64,000 nucleotides of DNA, taken from contig NC_053392.1 in the NCBI RefSeq assembly GCF_905171765.1, positions 36,960,956-37,024,955 on the forward strand, given 5' to 3'. A program made the translations under genes and the position numbers. This DNA is from Bufo bufo (lineage: Eukaryota > Chordata > Amphibia > Anura > Bufonidae). Below are positions 1-11,295 of the stretch, one piece after another (position 1 is the stretch's first letter; each line of letters opens with the position of its first letter). The notes under the pieces are model-generated. The model was given only the letters and a program-made list of their open reading frames with translations. It did no database searches and was not told the origin of the DNA.

Positions 1-240
1 ATGTCTACAATACTTTTTCTGTATGGTTCTGTTCCTCTAGACATGTGTTCCTCTAGGGTCTTGTTCTTTCTAATCTTTTTGTCTAGGATCCAACTTCCTA
101 TGGTTTCTCTATGTCTACAGTACTTTTCCTGTATGCTTCTGTTCCTCTAGACATGTGTTCTTTTAGGGTCTAATTTCCTACTGGGTTCTTTACAGCAATT
201 GTCCATATACTGTAGATAACCACTTACTAAAGGACAATAC
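1..240. repeat. Short tandem repeat, about 110-bp unit, two copies
   Basis: A block starting atgtctaca at position 1 recurs at 111, with shared stretches such as TTCCTCTAGACATGTGTTC. The unit is about 110 bp and roughly two copies are visible; the array may continue to the left of the window. No coding potential is seen. The next 350 bases (241-590) show nothing recognisable. Confidence 0.6.
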
Positions 241-592
241 AATATGGTCCTGTTCCTCCAGAGCACAATTACTAACCACAATTACTACATTCCTGGCGGA
301 TTTTTTTTTTCTGGGGTCTGTGATTTTCTTAGAAGATGTGGTTGCAGCTTGAGCAGGTTATTGTGTTTCAAAACCACCTGCCTAAAATTGTGTAGGTCCC
401 TTAATGCCACCAAAACCTCTATGACCCATCAGTTCATGGACTTCACGAGACTTCTGAAGGTCTTTTGTGATATTTTGCACAAAGTCCTGCACATTATTAT
501 CTTAATGGATCAGGCTAGATTTTGCAACTCTGTGGGGTGAAACTCATAGTTTTTGGGTTTTGTTTTTAAGGCAACCTTAGTCTGCTGGTCAG

Positions 593-1445
593 TATTATAG
601 ATGAGCGAAGTTATGAAAAGTTTGATTCGGCTAATTCTCCGAATTTCACAAAGACATTCAATTCGTGACACATTACTTTGTCACAAAGCACATTCCTTTG
701 TATGTAGCAGGCGCAATGACGGGGCATGGTACCACCCGCTCAGCTCGATGACGTTATCATGTCACTGCGCAAGGTTTCGTCCAGTGTCTTCAATCAAGAG
801 GGCCCTGACGGCCTCTCCGCGTTCAAATAGATAAGGTGAGCTTTATATATTTTTTTCTAACTGGATTATCTCCTGAAAGGCCTTAATTTTAATCTCAGAT
901 GCCGCGATGACGGGGGCAGTGCAATTGCCATTTCCTGTCATTGCGCCTGCTACATACAAAGGAATGCACTTTGTGACTAAGTAACTCCTCACAAATTTAA
1001 TTTCTTTGTGAAATTCAGCAAAGCAGCCGAATCAATTTTTTTTAATGGATGTAAAAAAAAAAAAAAACATACTCACCTCATCCATTTACCGGTAATCATG
1101 GAGAGGCAGTTGCGGCCATCTTGATTGAAGACACCATGAGAAATCTCGTGCAGTGACATGAAGACGTCATCACATCGATGACATCACTGAGCCCGGGCAG
1201 CACGGTGATGCAAACGTCACCCTGTGCAAGATTTTGCGTGGTTTCTTCAATCATGGTGGCCTTGACAACCTCTCTGCGATCAAATGGATGAGGTGAGTAT
1301 GTATATTTTTTTTACTGCCATTTCAGGAAAAATAGATTTGTTACCACGAAGCGCGAGGAAATTCTGTTTCGTGGCTAATCAAATTTTTCCTGAAATTCGG
1401 ATCGAAGCCCACTTGGGATACTCTGATTCACTGAACACTAGTCAG
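593..1445. repeat. Foldback (long inverted repeat) interspersed element
   Basis: The sequence opens with ATGAGCGAAG and contains inverted arms. The stretch around 685-722 (CCTTTGTATGTAGCAGGCGC) is the reverse complement of the stretch around 938-975. Inside are hairpin blocks ending in AAATAGATAAGGTGAG (about 825) and, inverted, CTCACCTCATCCATTT (about 1073). A similar element lies at 40243-40743. No transposase is present, so this is a non-autonomous foldback repeat. The precise ends and target duplication were not resolved. Confidence 0.6.
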
Positions 1446-1499
1446 AATACTTACAGCAATACCAAATGTATTTAGTTTTTGCTGTGCTGTTTTACTACA

Positions 1500-2150
1500 C
1501 AAATTATTTTTTTTTTAAATAGCTGAAAAGCTAAAAATTGTCTTTGCATCATCATATTCTGACAGCCATGTTTTATACTTGCGTCTACAGAGCTATGTGA
1601 GGGCTTGTTTTTTTTTTTTGGCAAGCTATAGTTTGGGGATTATTTTGGGGTATGTACGACTTTTTAATCATTTTTTATTAAAAAATTTTGAGGAGGAAGG
1701 TGAGTAAAAAATTGTGAATTGTGTATTTTCATTTTTTTTTTCCATTACAGCATTCCCTGCCCAAGAGAAATATTATTACATTTTAATGGTTTGGACATTT
1801 TTGGATGTGGAAATACCTATTGTTTAGTTTTTTTGTCTATTTATTTTATTCTTTAGAAAACTATTGGAGTCTATGGAATTTTCACAGGCTGCCTGTCAGG
1901 CCATGCCCCGGGCAAGTTTTTTCAGGCAGCTCAGTAAGACAGCACGAGAAGGCTTCACAAGGCCCCAGGCTGTCATAACAACCGATCAGAGCACTTTGAA
2001 TTTCACCGTCGGGAGGACAGATGCTGTGGTCGCTAATGACAGTGGCATCTGTGCAGTTAAACTGAGGGGGGTCGCCATCATCTCCAGTACCGGTCATTGT
2101 GGCCGGGTGCCAACTGTGTATGGAGTGGGATCACCTACCTTGTGAGCCTG
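1500..2150. repeat. Relic of a frog DNA-transposon-like repeat
   Basis: The run from about 1555 (CTGACAGCCATG, then GAGCTATGTGAGGGCTTG) through the T-rich stretch near 1700 and the block at 1880-2150 resembles the internal AT-rich modules of the TTAA-target element at 33833-36158 (a long T-run, then GGGGTAYGTRYGACTTTTT). It has no terminal repeats and is heavily decayed. Short open frames here are not convincing genes. Confidence 0.35.
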
Positions 2151-2159
2151 CTCCATACA

Positions 2160-2505
2160 TGCTCTGAACTTAGATGTCCAGGACATTGTCAACATTTCAT
2201 GGGTTGTCCTTCCTTAGACTACTTTTGGTAGGTACTAACCACTCCATACCAGGAACACCTCAAGACCAGCCTCTTCAGAAATCTTCTAACACAGTCTTCG
2301 AGACATCACAATTTGGCCCTTGTAAAAGTTTCTCAGAACCTTACATCTGCTTATTTTGCCTTCTTCTAGCACACCAATTAAAAAAAAAAAATCAGCTGTA
2401 CACGTGCTGCCTAGATTATCGTCAGCAGATATCCAGTGTTACTACTTAACCTGTCAGTGGTTTTAATGCTATAGCTGATCGGCCTACGCATGTATTGTAA
2501 CTGCA
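2160..2505. repeat. Decayed interspersed repeat, family not assigned
   Basis: The segment contains ACTCCATACCAGGAACACCT, CACAATTTGGCCCTTGT and a right part with CCTGTCAGTGG followed by GCTGATCGGC, an arrangement recalled from dispersed repeats in frogs. No intact frame or terminal repeat is visible. From 2506 to 3330 no gene, repeat structure or RNA is recognised. Confidence 0.35.
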
Positions 2506-3396
2506 AATAAATAGTTCATCCCATTTGCAACACTGAGGACTGGCAGGTTAATCTCCTCGTAATCCGGGCATTTTCTTGTCTGGGTCAATGTGACAAGACA
2601 TTTTTGCTTATAGCTGCTGTTTTGGACACGAGGTGGATCATTTCGGTGGCCTCCTCATGGTTTGCAGAGGAAGCTTTGGCTCAGTCAACAGACACATGTT
2701 TCTTATTAGACTGAGGTTGGTTTCAGAACATGCAGAGGTCACGGGATCACACATTTACAGCTGATGACTCTCTCCAGATGTTCAGGATAAGACTTAAACA
2801 GATTTTATGGAGAAGACGAAGAGATGATCGAGATCTCAATAAAATGTGGACAAAATTGCAGTAAGAGGGGCTACACAGAGTATAAGAAGCATTCTACCGA
2901 TATCCAAAAAATTCTTAAACTGAAGTAAACATTCTACTCGGCTGTTTCTTAATTTTCTCTTCCTGGGACACATAAGTGACAACCAGCATACAGTGGATTC
3001 AGAACTGGGAGGGTTAAGAGACCATGAATGAATTCCACCAAATCTATGAAAATGTGTTTCTGCTGCACTTTTTTCAAGGTCTCCAGATTGCAGTCTGTAA
3101 GCAGATTCCTCCTCCCACCTTTTCCTCTTCTTTATTTTATTATTTAAGGGTTTAATAAAATATGTAAGTCACATGAAACTGACGTCTGAAACCAGGGGAA
3201 GAGGCCGCAGAACGGGAGAACATCTACAAGTCATTAAACTTGTTTTGAAGATTCCATAACTCCTTTCATGTTATCAGTGTTAAAAAATGTTGTAATTATT
3301 AGAAAAAAACTGAATTGATCACATTGGTGGCAATATTATAGTAGTTCTATCCTTAGTAGTAGTTCTATTCTTGTACATAGGAGCAGTATTATAGTA

Positions 3397-3615
3397 TGCA
3401 TTTATTTTTTGCATTTATATAGCGCTACTATATTCTGCAGTGCTTTACAGACATTAGCATCCAACTGTCCCCAATGGAGCTCACAATCTAAGGTTGTCTT
3501 TGGAGTGTGGGAGGAAACCCACAAAAACACAGGGAGAACATACAAACTCCATTCAGATGTTGAGAACCCAGCGCTGCAAGGCACCAGTGCTAACCACTGA
3601 GCCACCGTGCTGCCC
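3397..3615 (-). mobile_element. tRNA-headed SINE-like insertion in the minisatellite
   Basis: On the minus strand the insert begins GGGCAGCACGGTGGCTCAGT, which contains an A-box-like TGGCTCAGTGG, then a degenerate B-box-like GGGTTCTCAAC. The body includes GTTCTCCCTGTGTTTTTGTG and the tail has GCGCTATATAAATGC, then A/T-rich sequence. ATAGTA flanks both sides (3391-3396 and 3616-3621). The body belongs to a repeat type widespread in fish and frogs; a SINE identity is inferred from the Pol III-like head. Its 5' junction falls on the same base of the satellite unit as the two LINEs. Confidence 0.55.
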
Positions 3616-5526
3616 ATAGTAGTTATATTCTTGTACATAGGAGCAGTATTATAGAAGTTATATTCTTGTACATAGGAGGCAGTATTATAGTAGTTATATT
3701 CTTGTACATAGGAGGCAGTATTATAGAAGATATATTCTTGTACATAGGAGGCAGTATTATATTAGTTATATTCTTGTACATAGGAGGCAGTATTATAGTA
3801 GTTATATTCTTGTACATAGGAGGCAGTATTATAGTAGTTATATTCTTGTACATAGGAGCAGTATTATAGTAGTTATAGTCTTGTACATAGGAGCAGTATT
3901 ATAGTAGTTATAGTCTTGTACATAGGAGGCGGTATTATAGCAGTTATATTCTTGTACATAGGAGGCAGTATTATAGTTGTTATATTCTTGTACATAGGAG
4001 GCAGTATTATTGTAGTTATATTCTTTTACATAGGAGCAGTATTATAGTAGTTATAGTCTTGTACATAGGAGGCGGTATTATAGCAGTTATATTCTTGTAC
4101 ATAGGAGGCAGTATTATAGTTGTTATATTCTTGTACATAGGAGGCAGTATTATTGTAGTTATATTCTTTTACATAGGAGCAGTATTATAGTAGTTATATT
4201 CTTGTACATAGGAGCAGTATTATAGTAGTTATATTCTTGTACATAGGAGCAGTATTATGGTAGTTATATTCTTGTACATAGGAGCAGTATTATAGTAGTT
4301 ATATTCTTATACATAGGAGGCAGTATTATAGTAGTTATATTCTTGTACATAGGAGCAGTATTATAGTAGTTATATTCTTATACATAGGAGCAGTATTATA
4401 GTAGTTATATTCTTGTACATAGGAGCAGTATTATAGTAGTCATATTCTTGTACATAGGAGCAGTATTATAGTAGTTATATTCTTATACATAGGAGGCAGT
4501 ATTATAGTAGTTATATTCTTGTACATAGGAGCAGTATTATAGTAGTTATATTCTTGTACATAGGAGCAGTATTATAGTAGTTATATTCTTGTACATAGGA
4601 GCAGTATTATAGTAGTTATATTCTTGTACACAGGAGCAGTATTATAGTAGTTATATTCTTGTACATAGAAGCAGTATTATAGTAGTTATATTCTTGTACA
4701 TAGGAGCAGTATTATAGTAGTTATATTCTTTTACATAGGAGCAGTATTATAGTAGTTATATTCTTGTACATAGGAGCAGTATTATAGTAGTTATATTCTT
4801 GTACATAGGAGCAGTATTATAGCAGTTATATTCTTGTACATAGGAGCAGTATTATAGTAGTTATAGTCTTGTACATAGGAGCAGTATTATAGTAGTTATA
4901 GTCTTGTACATAGGAGCAGTATTATAGAAGTTATATTCTTGTACATAGGAGAAAGTATTATAGCAGATAAATTATTGTACATACAAAGCAGTATTATAGT
5001 AGTTATAGTCTTGTACATAGGAGCAGTATTATAGTAGTTATATTCTTGTACATAGGAGCAGTATTATAGTAGTTATATTCTTCTACATAGGAGCAGTATT
5101 ATAGTAGTTATATTCTTGTACATAGGAGGCAGTATTATAGTAGTTATATTCTTGTACATAGGAGCAGTATTATTGTAGTTATATTCTTGTACATAGGAGC
5201 AGTATTATTGTAGTTATATTCTTGTACATAGGAGCAGTATTATAGTAGTTATATTCTTGTACATAAGAGCAGTATTATAGTAGTTATATTCTTGTACATA
5301 GGAGCAGTATTATAGTAGTTATATTCTTGTACGTAGGAGGCAGTATTATTGTAGTTATATTCTTGCACATAGGAGGCAGTATTATAGTAGTTATATTCTT
5401 GTACATAGGAAGCAGTATTATTGCAGTTATATTCTTGTACATAGGAGGCAGTATTATTGTAGTTATATTCTTGTACATAGGAGCAGTATTATAGTAGTTA
5501 TATTCTTGTACATAGGAGGCAGTATT

Positions 5527-5543
5527 ATAGTAGTTATATTCTT
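5527..5543. repeat. Target-site duplication of LINE copy 1 (left)
   Basis: ATAGTAGTTATATTCTT lies directly next to the LINE 3' end. The partner at 11296-11312 matches at 14 of 17 positions. Both are ordinary pieces of the satellite unit, so the duplication is recognised by its fixed endpoints rather than by uniqueness. Confidence 0.7.
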
Positions 5544-5773
5544 AACCAATTTTCTTTTTAATGAAAGAAAAACAATTGCAATCATAGACATAAGATGGAA
5601 AAAAGGCCAAAATCGGTGTATATAAGATACATACAACACATGTATAATTTCTGATAAGGCTTGGTCCATGGTCTCATACATGAAAGATTCAAATTAACAA
5701 AGTTCAAAACACAGTGTGGGGGAAGAAGGCGGGAGAGAGGGTAGGTGAAGGGATATTAGTCTCTACTACAGAA

Positions 5774-8700
5774 TTAGAATTTTCTGAAAGTTATCCAGGG
5801 GTCCCATAGTTTTAGGAATGTGGCACAGGAGTTGGATTCCCAATGGGCCAATTCTTCAAATCTATAAAGCTGGTCAGTCTTATCGGTCGAGTGCACTATG
5901 GAAGGGGAAGAGTTGTTTTTCTATAAGTAGGGGATTAACAGGCGAGCTGAGGTGAGTAGCATAGTCGGGAGGTTGTTCTTAGATGACATTAAAGTTTTGT
6001 TGGGACACCATAAGAGAACTAATTTGGGGTTGAGTGTGATATGTGATGAGCAAACTTGGTTAATTAGGGTTTCAATCTGGGTCCAAAAGGGGCATATTTT
6101 TTGACACTCACACCAAATATGGGATAGGGAGCCAGCTGCGACCCCGCACCTCCAACATGCATCTGGAATTTCTGGGTTTAGTTTATGTAAAAAATTCTGG
6201 AGTTTTGTACCACCTTGTAAGGAGCTTATAGGAAATTTTCTGTATTTTAATGCACCTGTTGAATCCGTGTGAATTGGATAAAATAGATGCTTTTTCCAGG
6301 TCAGTGAGAGTCAGAGAAAGTTCTTTTTCCCATAATGTCAAAAAGCGCAACTCTGGAGATGAGGAGCAGAGCAGCCCCTATACATTAAAGATAAGGGTTT
6401 TAGCGGCATCTAGTTTCTTTTCGAGCCAGGTGGGTGAGCTATGAGAAAAAGCAGGCAATTGAAGGTTCCGAATATCTCGTTGGAAGTTCAGGGCATGTAG
6501 GAAGGGGGCAGCGAGAACTTTAGGTAGATTAGACATTTTCTCCCAGTCCAGGCGTCTTTCTGGGAGGGAGATGTCTTGTAGCGCGAGATCGGTAAGAAGG
6601 GACCAGACACCTGAGGGTACCAATATCTTTGGATGTATATATGTCTGGAGAAGGTGAAATGGAGTGTGGGGGTTATGGAATTGAAGCAAGTTGTCCTTGT
6701 AGAGTTTAGACCACTCTACCAGCATACCCTTTCAGATTGGGGAAAGAAATGAGTTATTGGGTGAGCAGGAGGTGACCCCCCAAAAGATACGTTTCTCCCG
6801 GTTGGTAAGGAGGATCTGCTCCAGCTGGGCACACAGGGTCTCGGATTGGCGAGAAAGAAGTGTTACACATTTACAGAGTAGGGAAGCCGTATAGTAAAAG
6901 TGTATGTCGGGGAGTCCAAAACCACCAAACCTCTTTTCTCGCGTCAATGTAGAATATGCAATCCTAGATGATCTACCCTTCCACAGAAAGAAAGAAAACA
7001 CTCGGCGTACCTCAGTAAAGAACGAAAAGGGGAGCCAAATTGATAGCGACTGCAATAGATAGATAAATTTGGGCAATATGTACGTTTTGAGGTAGTTCAT
7101 CCTCCCAATCCAGGAGATGAAAGGAATTTTGAGAGATTGCAAGTGTGACCTAGTCGATTGGAGCAGTGATGAATAGTTGAGGGCAAATAAGTCTTTAGTG
7201 CTAGCAGTAATTTGGATACCCAGGAACTGTATTTTAGGGAATTACCAAATGAAGTGGGGCAGGAAATGTTTAGGGCAAGGGATTTGCTATAATTTATTTT
7301 GAAATTGGACACAAAGCCAAATTCGTCAAAAAGGGTGAGTGGTTTTGGGAAGAAGGTTTTGGGTTGGAGTTTATTATGAGGAGATAGATCGTCAGCAAAA
7401 GCCGCGGTGAGGTGGGTTTTTGGACCAAGGTCAATGCCTCTTATATCCGGTTCTTGACGGATTTTACATAGTAAGGTTTCCATGACCATTATAAAAAGGG
7501 CTGGGGAGAGAGGACACCCTTGTCTCATGCCATTAGAAATGGCAAAGACAGTTGATAGGTTTCCGTTGACTTTAACCCTGGCAGAGGGAGCTAAATACAG
7601 TGTGAAGATGGCAACTGAGCCTGTCGAAAGGCCTTTTCCACGTCTGTACTTAAAAGTGCTAAGGGCGTAGAGATTTTCCTTGCCCAATCGATAAGGTGAA
7701 GTAGTCGCACAGTGTTTTCATTTCCCTGTCTGCCATGTACAAAGCCAACTTGTTCTCAATTAATAATATCGGGGAGAATCGCTTGAATTGCGAAAGGCCA
7801 ATATTTTCATCCACCATTTAACGTCTGTATTCAAGAGAGAGATCGGACGATAGCTATCACAGCAGAGAGGATCTTTTTTTCTCTTTGTGAATAATTGTGA
7901 TGTGGGCTGTCAACGATTGTGGTGGAAGGGAGCCTCCCCTGAGAAGGTGGTTACATAAGGTAGTAAAGTGGGGTATCAGTATATCTTTAAAAGTCGTATA
8001 ATAGGAGATGGAGAAGCCATCAGGGCCGGGGCTCTACCCTGAGCGAATAGTGGATAGTACTTTGAGTGATTCTGAGTTAGTGTTTGGGGCTGTCAGTCAA
8101 GAAACTTAAGAGGGAAGGAAGGAGGGAAGGTTTAGATTAGCAAGAAACCTTGGGCAGGGGGTGGGAGATTATAAAGTTCTATGTAAAAATTACAAAAAGC
8201 TTTAGCAATCTCTGCAGTGGTTTTACAATGGGTGCCGGTAGTATCTTTTATGGAGGGGATAAAGGAGTCAGCTGTTTGTTCTTTGGCTAGGGCTGTCATT
8301 AGTTTATTGCCTTTGTCCCCATGTGCGTAGGCTTTAAACTTGGAGCGGAAGAGGATTTTTGCAGAAGTAACATTGAGGAGATTTTTTAATTTGGTGAGTG
8401 CTTCAGAAAGTTCAGCTGCAGTGGACAAGGCTTGGGTCCTTTTATGGGATAGTTCAAGTGCAGTTATTTGGGCAAGAAGAGCATTCATGGCTTGGAAGCG
8501 TTTTTTTCTTAATGAAGGAGCCTAGGGCAATGAGTTCTCCCCTAATCACCGCTTTGTGGGTTTCCCATTTAATTGAGGGGGAGGGAGATGAGGGACTTAC
8601 AGGGTTAAATTTGAAGAATTCTGTGAGAGAGGCTTAAAGTTTCGAAACATTAGTCGGATCTGTAAGGAGGGTGTCATTGAGGCACCAGATTCCTTCCTTC

Positions 8701-9418
8701 CTGGGAAGGGCAGATAGAGAAATTGTTAGGAAAATCAGGGCATGATCGGAAAGTGTAGTGTTACCAATCTTGGCATTGGGGACCGACTGGACTTGTGTGG
8801 TGGAGAGAAAAAGGTAATCTAAACTATAGAAAGATGCCTTGGTGTGGGAATAGAACGTATAATCTCTCCCTGTGGGGTATAATTGTTGCCAAGCATCTAA
8901 CACTCCAAGTTTTTTAGAGACGTCTTAGAGATTTATGGGAGATGGCTGATCGTCCGATGGAGGAGTCAAAAATCGGTGCTAATGCAACGTTGAAGTCTCC
9001 TCCCAGAATGATCAAACCACCTTTGTCTGGAGACAGCAATTTAAGGGTCTGAACGAGCCATGGTATTTGGCCTCTATTAGGTGCGTAGAAGTTAGCCAGT
9101 GTTACCGGGGTATCTACAATGGTTCCTCTCACGATCAGGTAGCACCCTTCTGGATCTGCCATAATAGCTGAGGGCTTAAATGGAAGATGTTTATGAATGG
9201 CTATGCTGACACCTCTACTAGAGGAATTATCTCTACTATGGAACCATTGTGAGAAATTTCTAGGGGGGAAGTTTAGGGATTTTCACGGATTTAAAGTGCG
9301 TTTCTTGAAAATACGCAATGGACGCCTTATTTTTTTGCAAGAGTGAAAGGACCTGGGAACATTTACACGGCTCGTTCAAGCCCTGTGCATTAATCAAAGA
9401 TACTACAATGGATGACAT
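5774..9418 (-). pseudogene. LINE ORF2 (endonuclease-reverse transcriptase), decayed
   Basis: The reading begins at an ATG (9418) giving MSSIVVSLINAQGLNEPC and is broken into at least seven frame segments. Recognisable parts in order: an APE-type endonuclease with YFQETHF, NFYAPNRGQ, LGGDFNVAL (about 9020) and SDHALIFLTI (about 8730); the reverse transcriptase with MRQGCPLSPALF (about 7530) and the catalytic AFADD (about 7400); and a post-RT region with WIGRMNYLKTYILPK (about 7090). The C-terminal segment runs to a stop near 5774. Unlike copy 2 it keeps the RT catalytic core. Stops and frameshifts throughout mean it encodes no full protein. Confidence 0.85.
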
Positions 9419-10239
9419 ACTGCAATAAGAGGGTGGGGGGGTAATACCAGCAGCTTCTGTCATGTGAAGCACATAATGGAAAGGAGTAGAGGCAAGAGGG
9501 TAGATGGGAGGTAAACCTCAAGAGTAGGGTCATATGGAGTGGTGTTACAAAACAATGTAACTGTGGTCAGGTAATAAGCAATAGGTAACCATACAACAAA
9601 ATATGAGAAATACTCCACTAAGCGCCTGGGAGAAGTTGAAGCAAACGTGAGCAATATGACAATGGGAGAGTTAGCAGGTGGGGGTCCTGTGAAGTATCAA
9701 GGGGCCTCAAGAGGGCCAACAAGAGAGGGAAAAAGAGGCCTATCAAGGGAGAGAGAAACCGACCAGTGCCCTGCAGGGGGGGGGTAAAGTAGTGCAACCT
9801 GATAGGGGGTAATACGAGAAGACAGAATAGAATAAGATGTTCGAATCTTTGGGTCTAGGAGAGAAGATAGTGTGGAGAAAAGAGGGGGGGAGGAGGGAGG
9901 GAAAAGGATGGGGATGAGGGGAGGGATGGCAGTAGGTGATATGGAAGTCGTAGGGAAGGGGGGAAAATAGGTAGTATGAGTAAGAGTGAAAATGAGGGGG
10001 AAAGCGCAGTTGGTTAGTGGAGAACAGAGAGTATCAGAAGATAGGAATGAGAGAGTCGCGGCAAAATGGTAGCCGAGACATAACGAGTGGGAAGGTTACT
10101 TTATTTGGGCTCCAAATCGGGTGGAGCAGGACATGCTGGAGAAGAGGCGGGGAAGTTCATCTCGTTCCATGTCCAAACTAGGAAAGTCCAGTGAAGAACT
10201 CAGATGTGCGAGGACAGCCTCTGCGATGTCTGCATCAGG

Positions 10240-11196
10240 TCAGGATCTGCCAGGGCGCATCCAGGAGGGAATCTCAATGGGCGGTATACCCAGTTGCTCC
10301 CACGTAGATCGGAGGTCCTGAGGTGTGCGCACTGTGAGTTGTCTGCCATTTTTAGAGATGGCCAAGCCAAATGGGTAGAGCCATCTAAATGGTGTCGCAG
10401 AGGCTTTCAGGGCGTCTAACAGTGGCTTGAGCAGACAGCGCTTAGCTAAGGTTGAAGGGGCCAGGTCCTGGAACATCAGGATAACGGAACCTTTGTAATG
10501 CAGGGGGTTCGACTCTCTGCTCTTTTTCAATATTTCAGCAGTGTCAACATAGCTAAGGAGCCCGCAGACAACATCCCGTGGGGGTTCATAAATTTTAGGC
10601 TTGGGGAGTAAGGACCGATGGATCCTCTCAATCACGATTCCGGCGGCCCTGTCTTGGCCTAGCAAGGTAATGAAGATTTTGCGGGCTACAGTGGGAAGGG
10701 CTTCAGCCGCTATAGTTTCAGGGAGGCCGCGTAATCGTAAGTTTTGCCGGCGGCTAGGATTCTCCTGATCCTCGAGTTTCAGGAAAGCTTCATTTAATAA
10801 GTCCTTGTGGGCTGTTAATGCCTCACCGGTTTTCTCTCCATACTGCAGGATGGCGTCTTGTTTATTTTCAAGCTCCACCACCCTGTGGCCTAGGTGATGG
10901 AGGTCATCTTTTATGTCCTTCTTAAGAGGGGAGAGTGCGGTTTCAATTACCTCACGGATCACCGATTTAGATATCTGAGGGTCACGGGGTCTTCTGCCTA
11001 AACTGTCTGAGCAGCTACCCGCATCTGAGAATTCACCCGCTTCTGAATCCGGGGCAGCACTCGGCGCCATGTTAGATTTAAACGGGGCCAGCTGCTTTGG
11101 TGTTTTCTTCAAGAATTTCTCCATTTCAGGCTGTCTCGATCGAACTGGAGTTGCCTCTGGTACTTCTTTAGGCTTTTCTTTGCTAGATTTCCCCAT
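10240..11196 (-). CDS. LINE ORF1 protein, intact frame, 318 aa
   Basis: This is the RNA-binding chaperone-like ORF1 product of the L1/Tx1-type LINE, expected to package element RNA. The frame is uninterrupted for 318 codons, starting at the first ATG after the 99-bp leader. The N-terminus is basic and acidic patches occupy residues 45-65. A heptad-like helical segment lies at about residues 85-145 (coiled coil). An RRM-like region begins at RRQNLRLRGLPE (about 149-160) and a C-terminal domain contains FQDLAPSTLAKR, PFRWLYPFGLAI and GRQLTVRTPQDL. The same blocks occur in copy 2 (18759-17694), where the frame is broken. Conservation of an open ORF1 beside a wrecked ORF2 may be chance. No independent host function is claimed. 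Confidence 0.85.
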   Translation of the reverse strand: MGKSSKEKPKEVPEATPVRSRQPEMEKFLKKTPKQLAPFKSNMAPSAAPDSEAGEFSDAGSCSDSLGRRPRDPQISKSVIREVIETALSPLKKDIKDDLHHLGHRVVELENKQDAILQYGEKTGEALTAHKDLLNEAFLKLEDQENPSRRQNLRLRGLPETIAAEALPTVARKIFITLLGQDRAAGIVIERIHRSLLPKPKIYEPPRDVVCGLLSYVDTAEILKKSRESNPLHYKGSVILMFQDLAPSTLAKRCLLKPLLDALKASATPFRWLYPFGLAISKNGRQLTVRTPQDLRSTWEQLGIPPIEIPSWMRPGRS

Positions 11197-11295
11197 AATA
11201 TCGAGTCAGATTAGCAGTTTTAGGGCTATTTGGTCGGTTCACTGGAGGAGCTCAGACATGTGCAGCCATTCAGCAGCGCGGCCAGGCTCCGCCCC

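Larger units (their letters stand above)
3331..5543. repeat. 35/36-bp minisatellite array, left segment
   Basis: Head-to-tail units of 35 or 36 bp contain TAGTTATATTCTTGTACATA followed by GGAGCAG or GGAGGCAG and TATTATAG. The length difference comes from the GAG/GAGG variants. Local multi-unit duplication is visible: a block with the rare variants GGCGGTATTATAGCAG, AGTTGTTATA and TTCTTTTACA at about 3928-4030 recurs 143 bp later. The array continues at 11296 and 18861 after two LINE insertions. In several frames it is open without stops, producing spurious MYKNITT-type peptides. Confidence 0.95.
5544..11295 (-). mobile_element. Full-length L1/Tx1-type LINE, copy 1
   Basis: This is a 5.75-kb non-LTR retrotransposon on the minus strand. 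Its 5' end at 11295 reads GGGGCGGAGCCTGGC, followed by a leader of about 100 bp, ORF1 (11196-10240), a purine-rich-on-plus spacer (about 9480-10230), a decayed ORF2 (9418-5774) and a 230-bp 3' UTR ending AAAATTGGTT with no poly(A) tail. It lies within the 35/36-bp minisatellite and is flanked by near-identical 17-bp satellite pieces. The 5' end matches that of copy 2, so neither copy is 5'-truncated. ORF1 is open, but ORF2 has many frameshifts and stops, so this copy is not autonomous. Confidence 0.92.

Noticed and set aside
3623..5681. Repeated MYKNITTIILPP peptides
   Set aside because: They are translations of the 36-bp satellite units and stop at any 35-bp unit. No gene.
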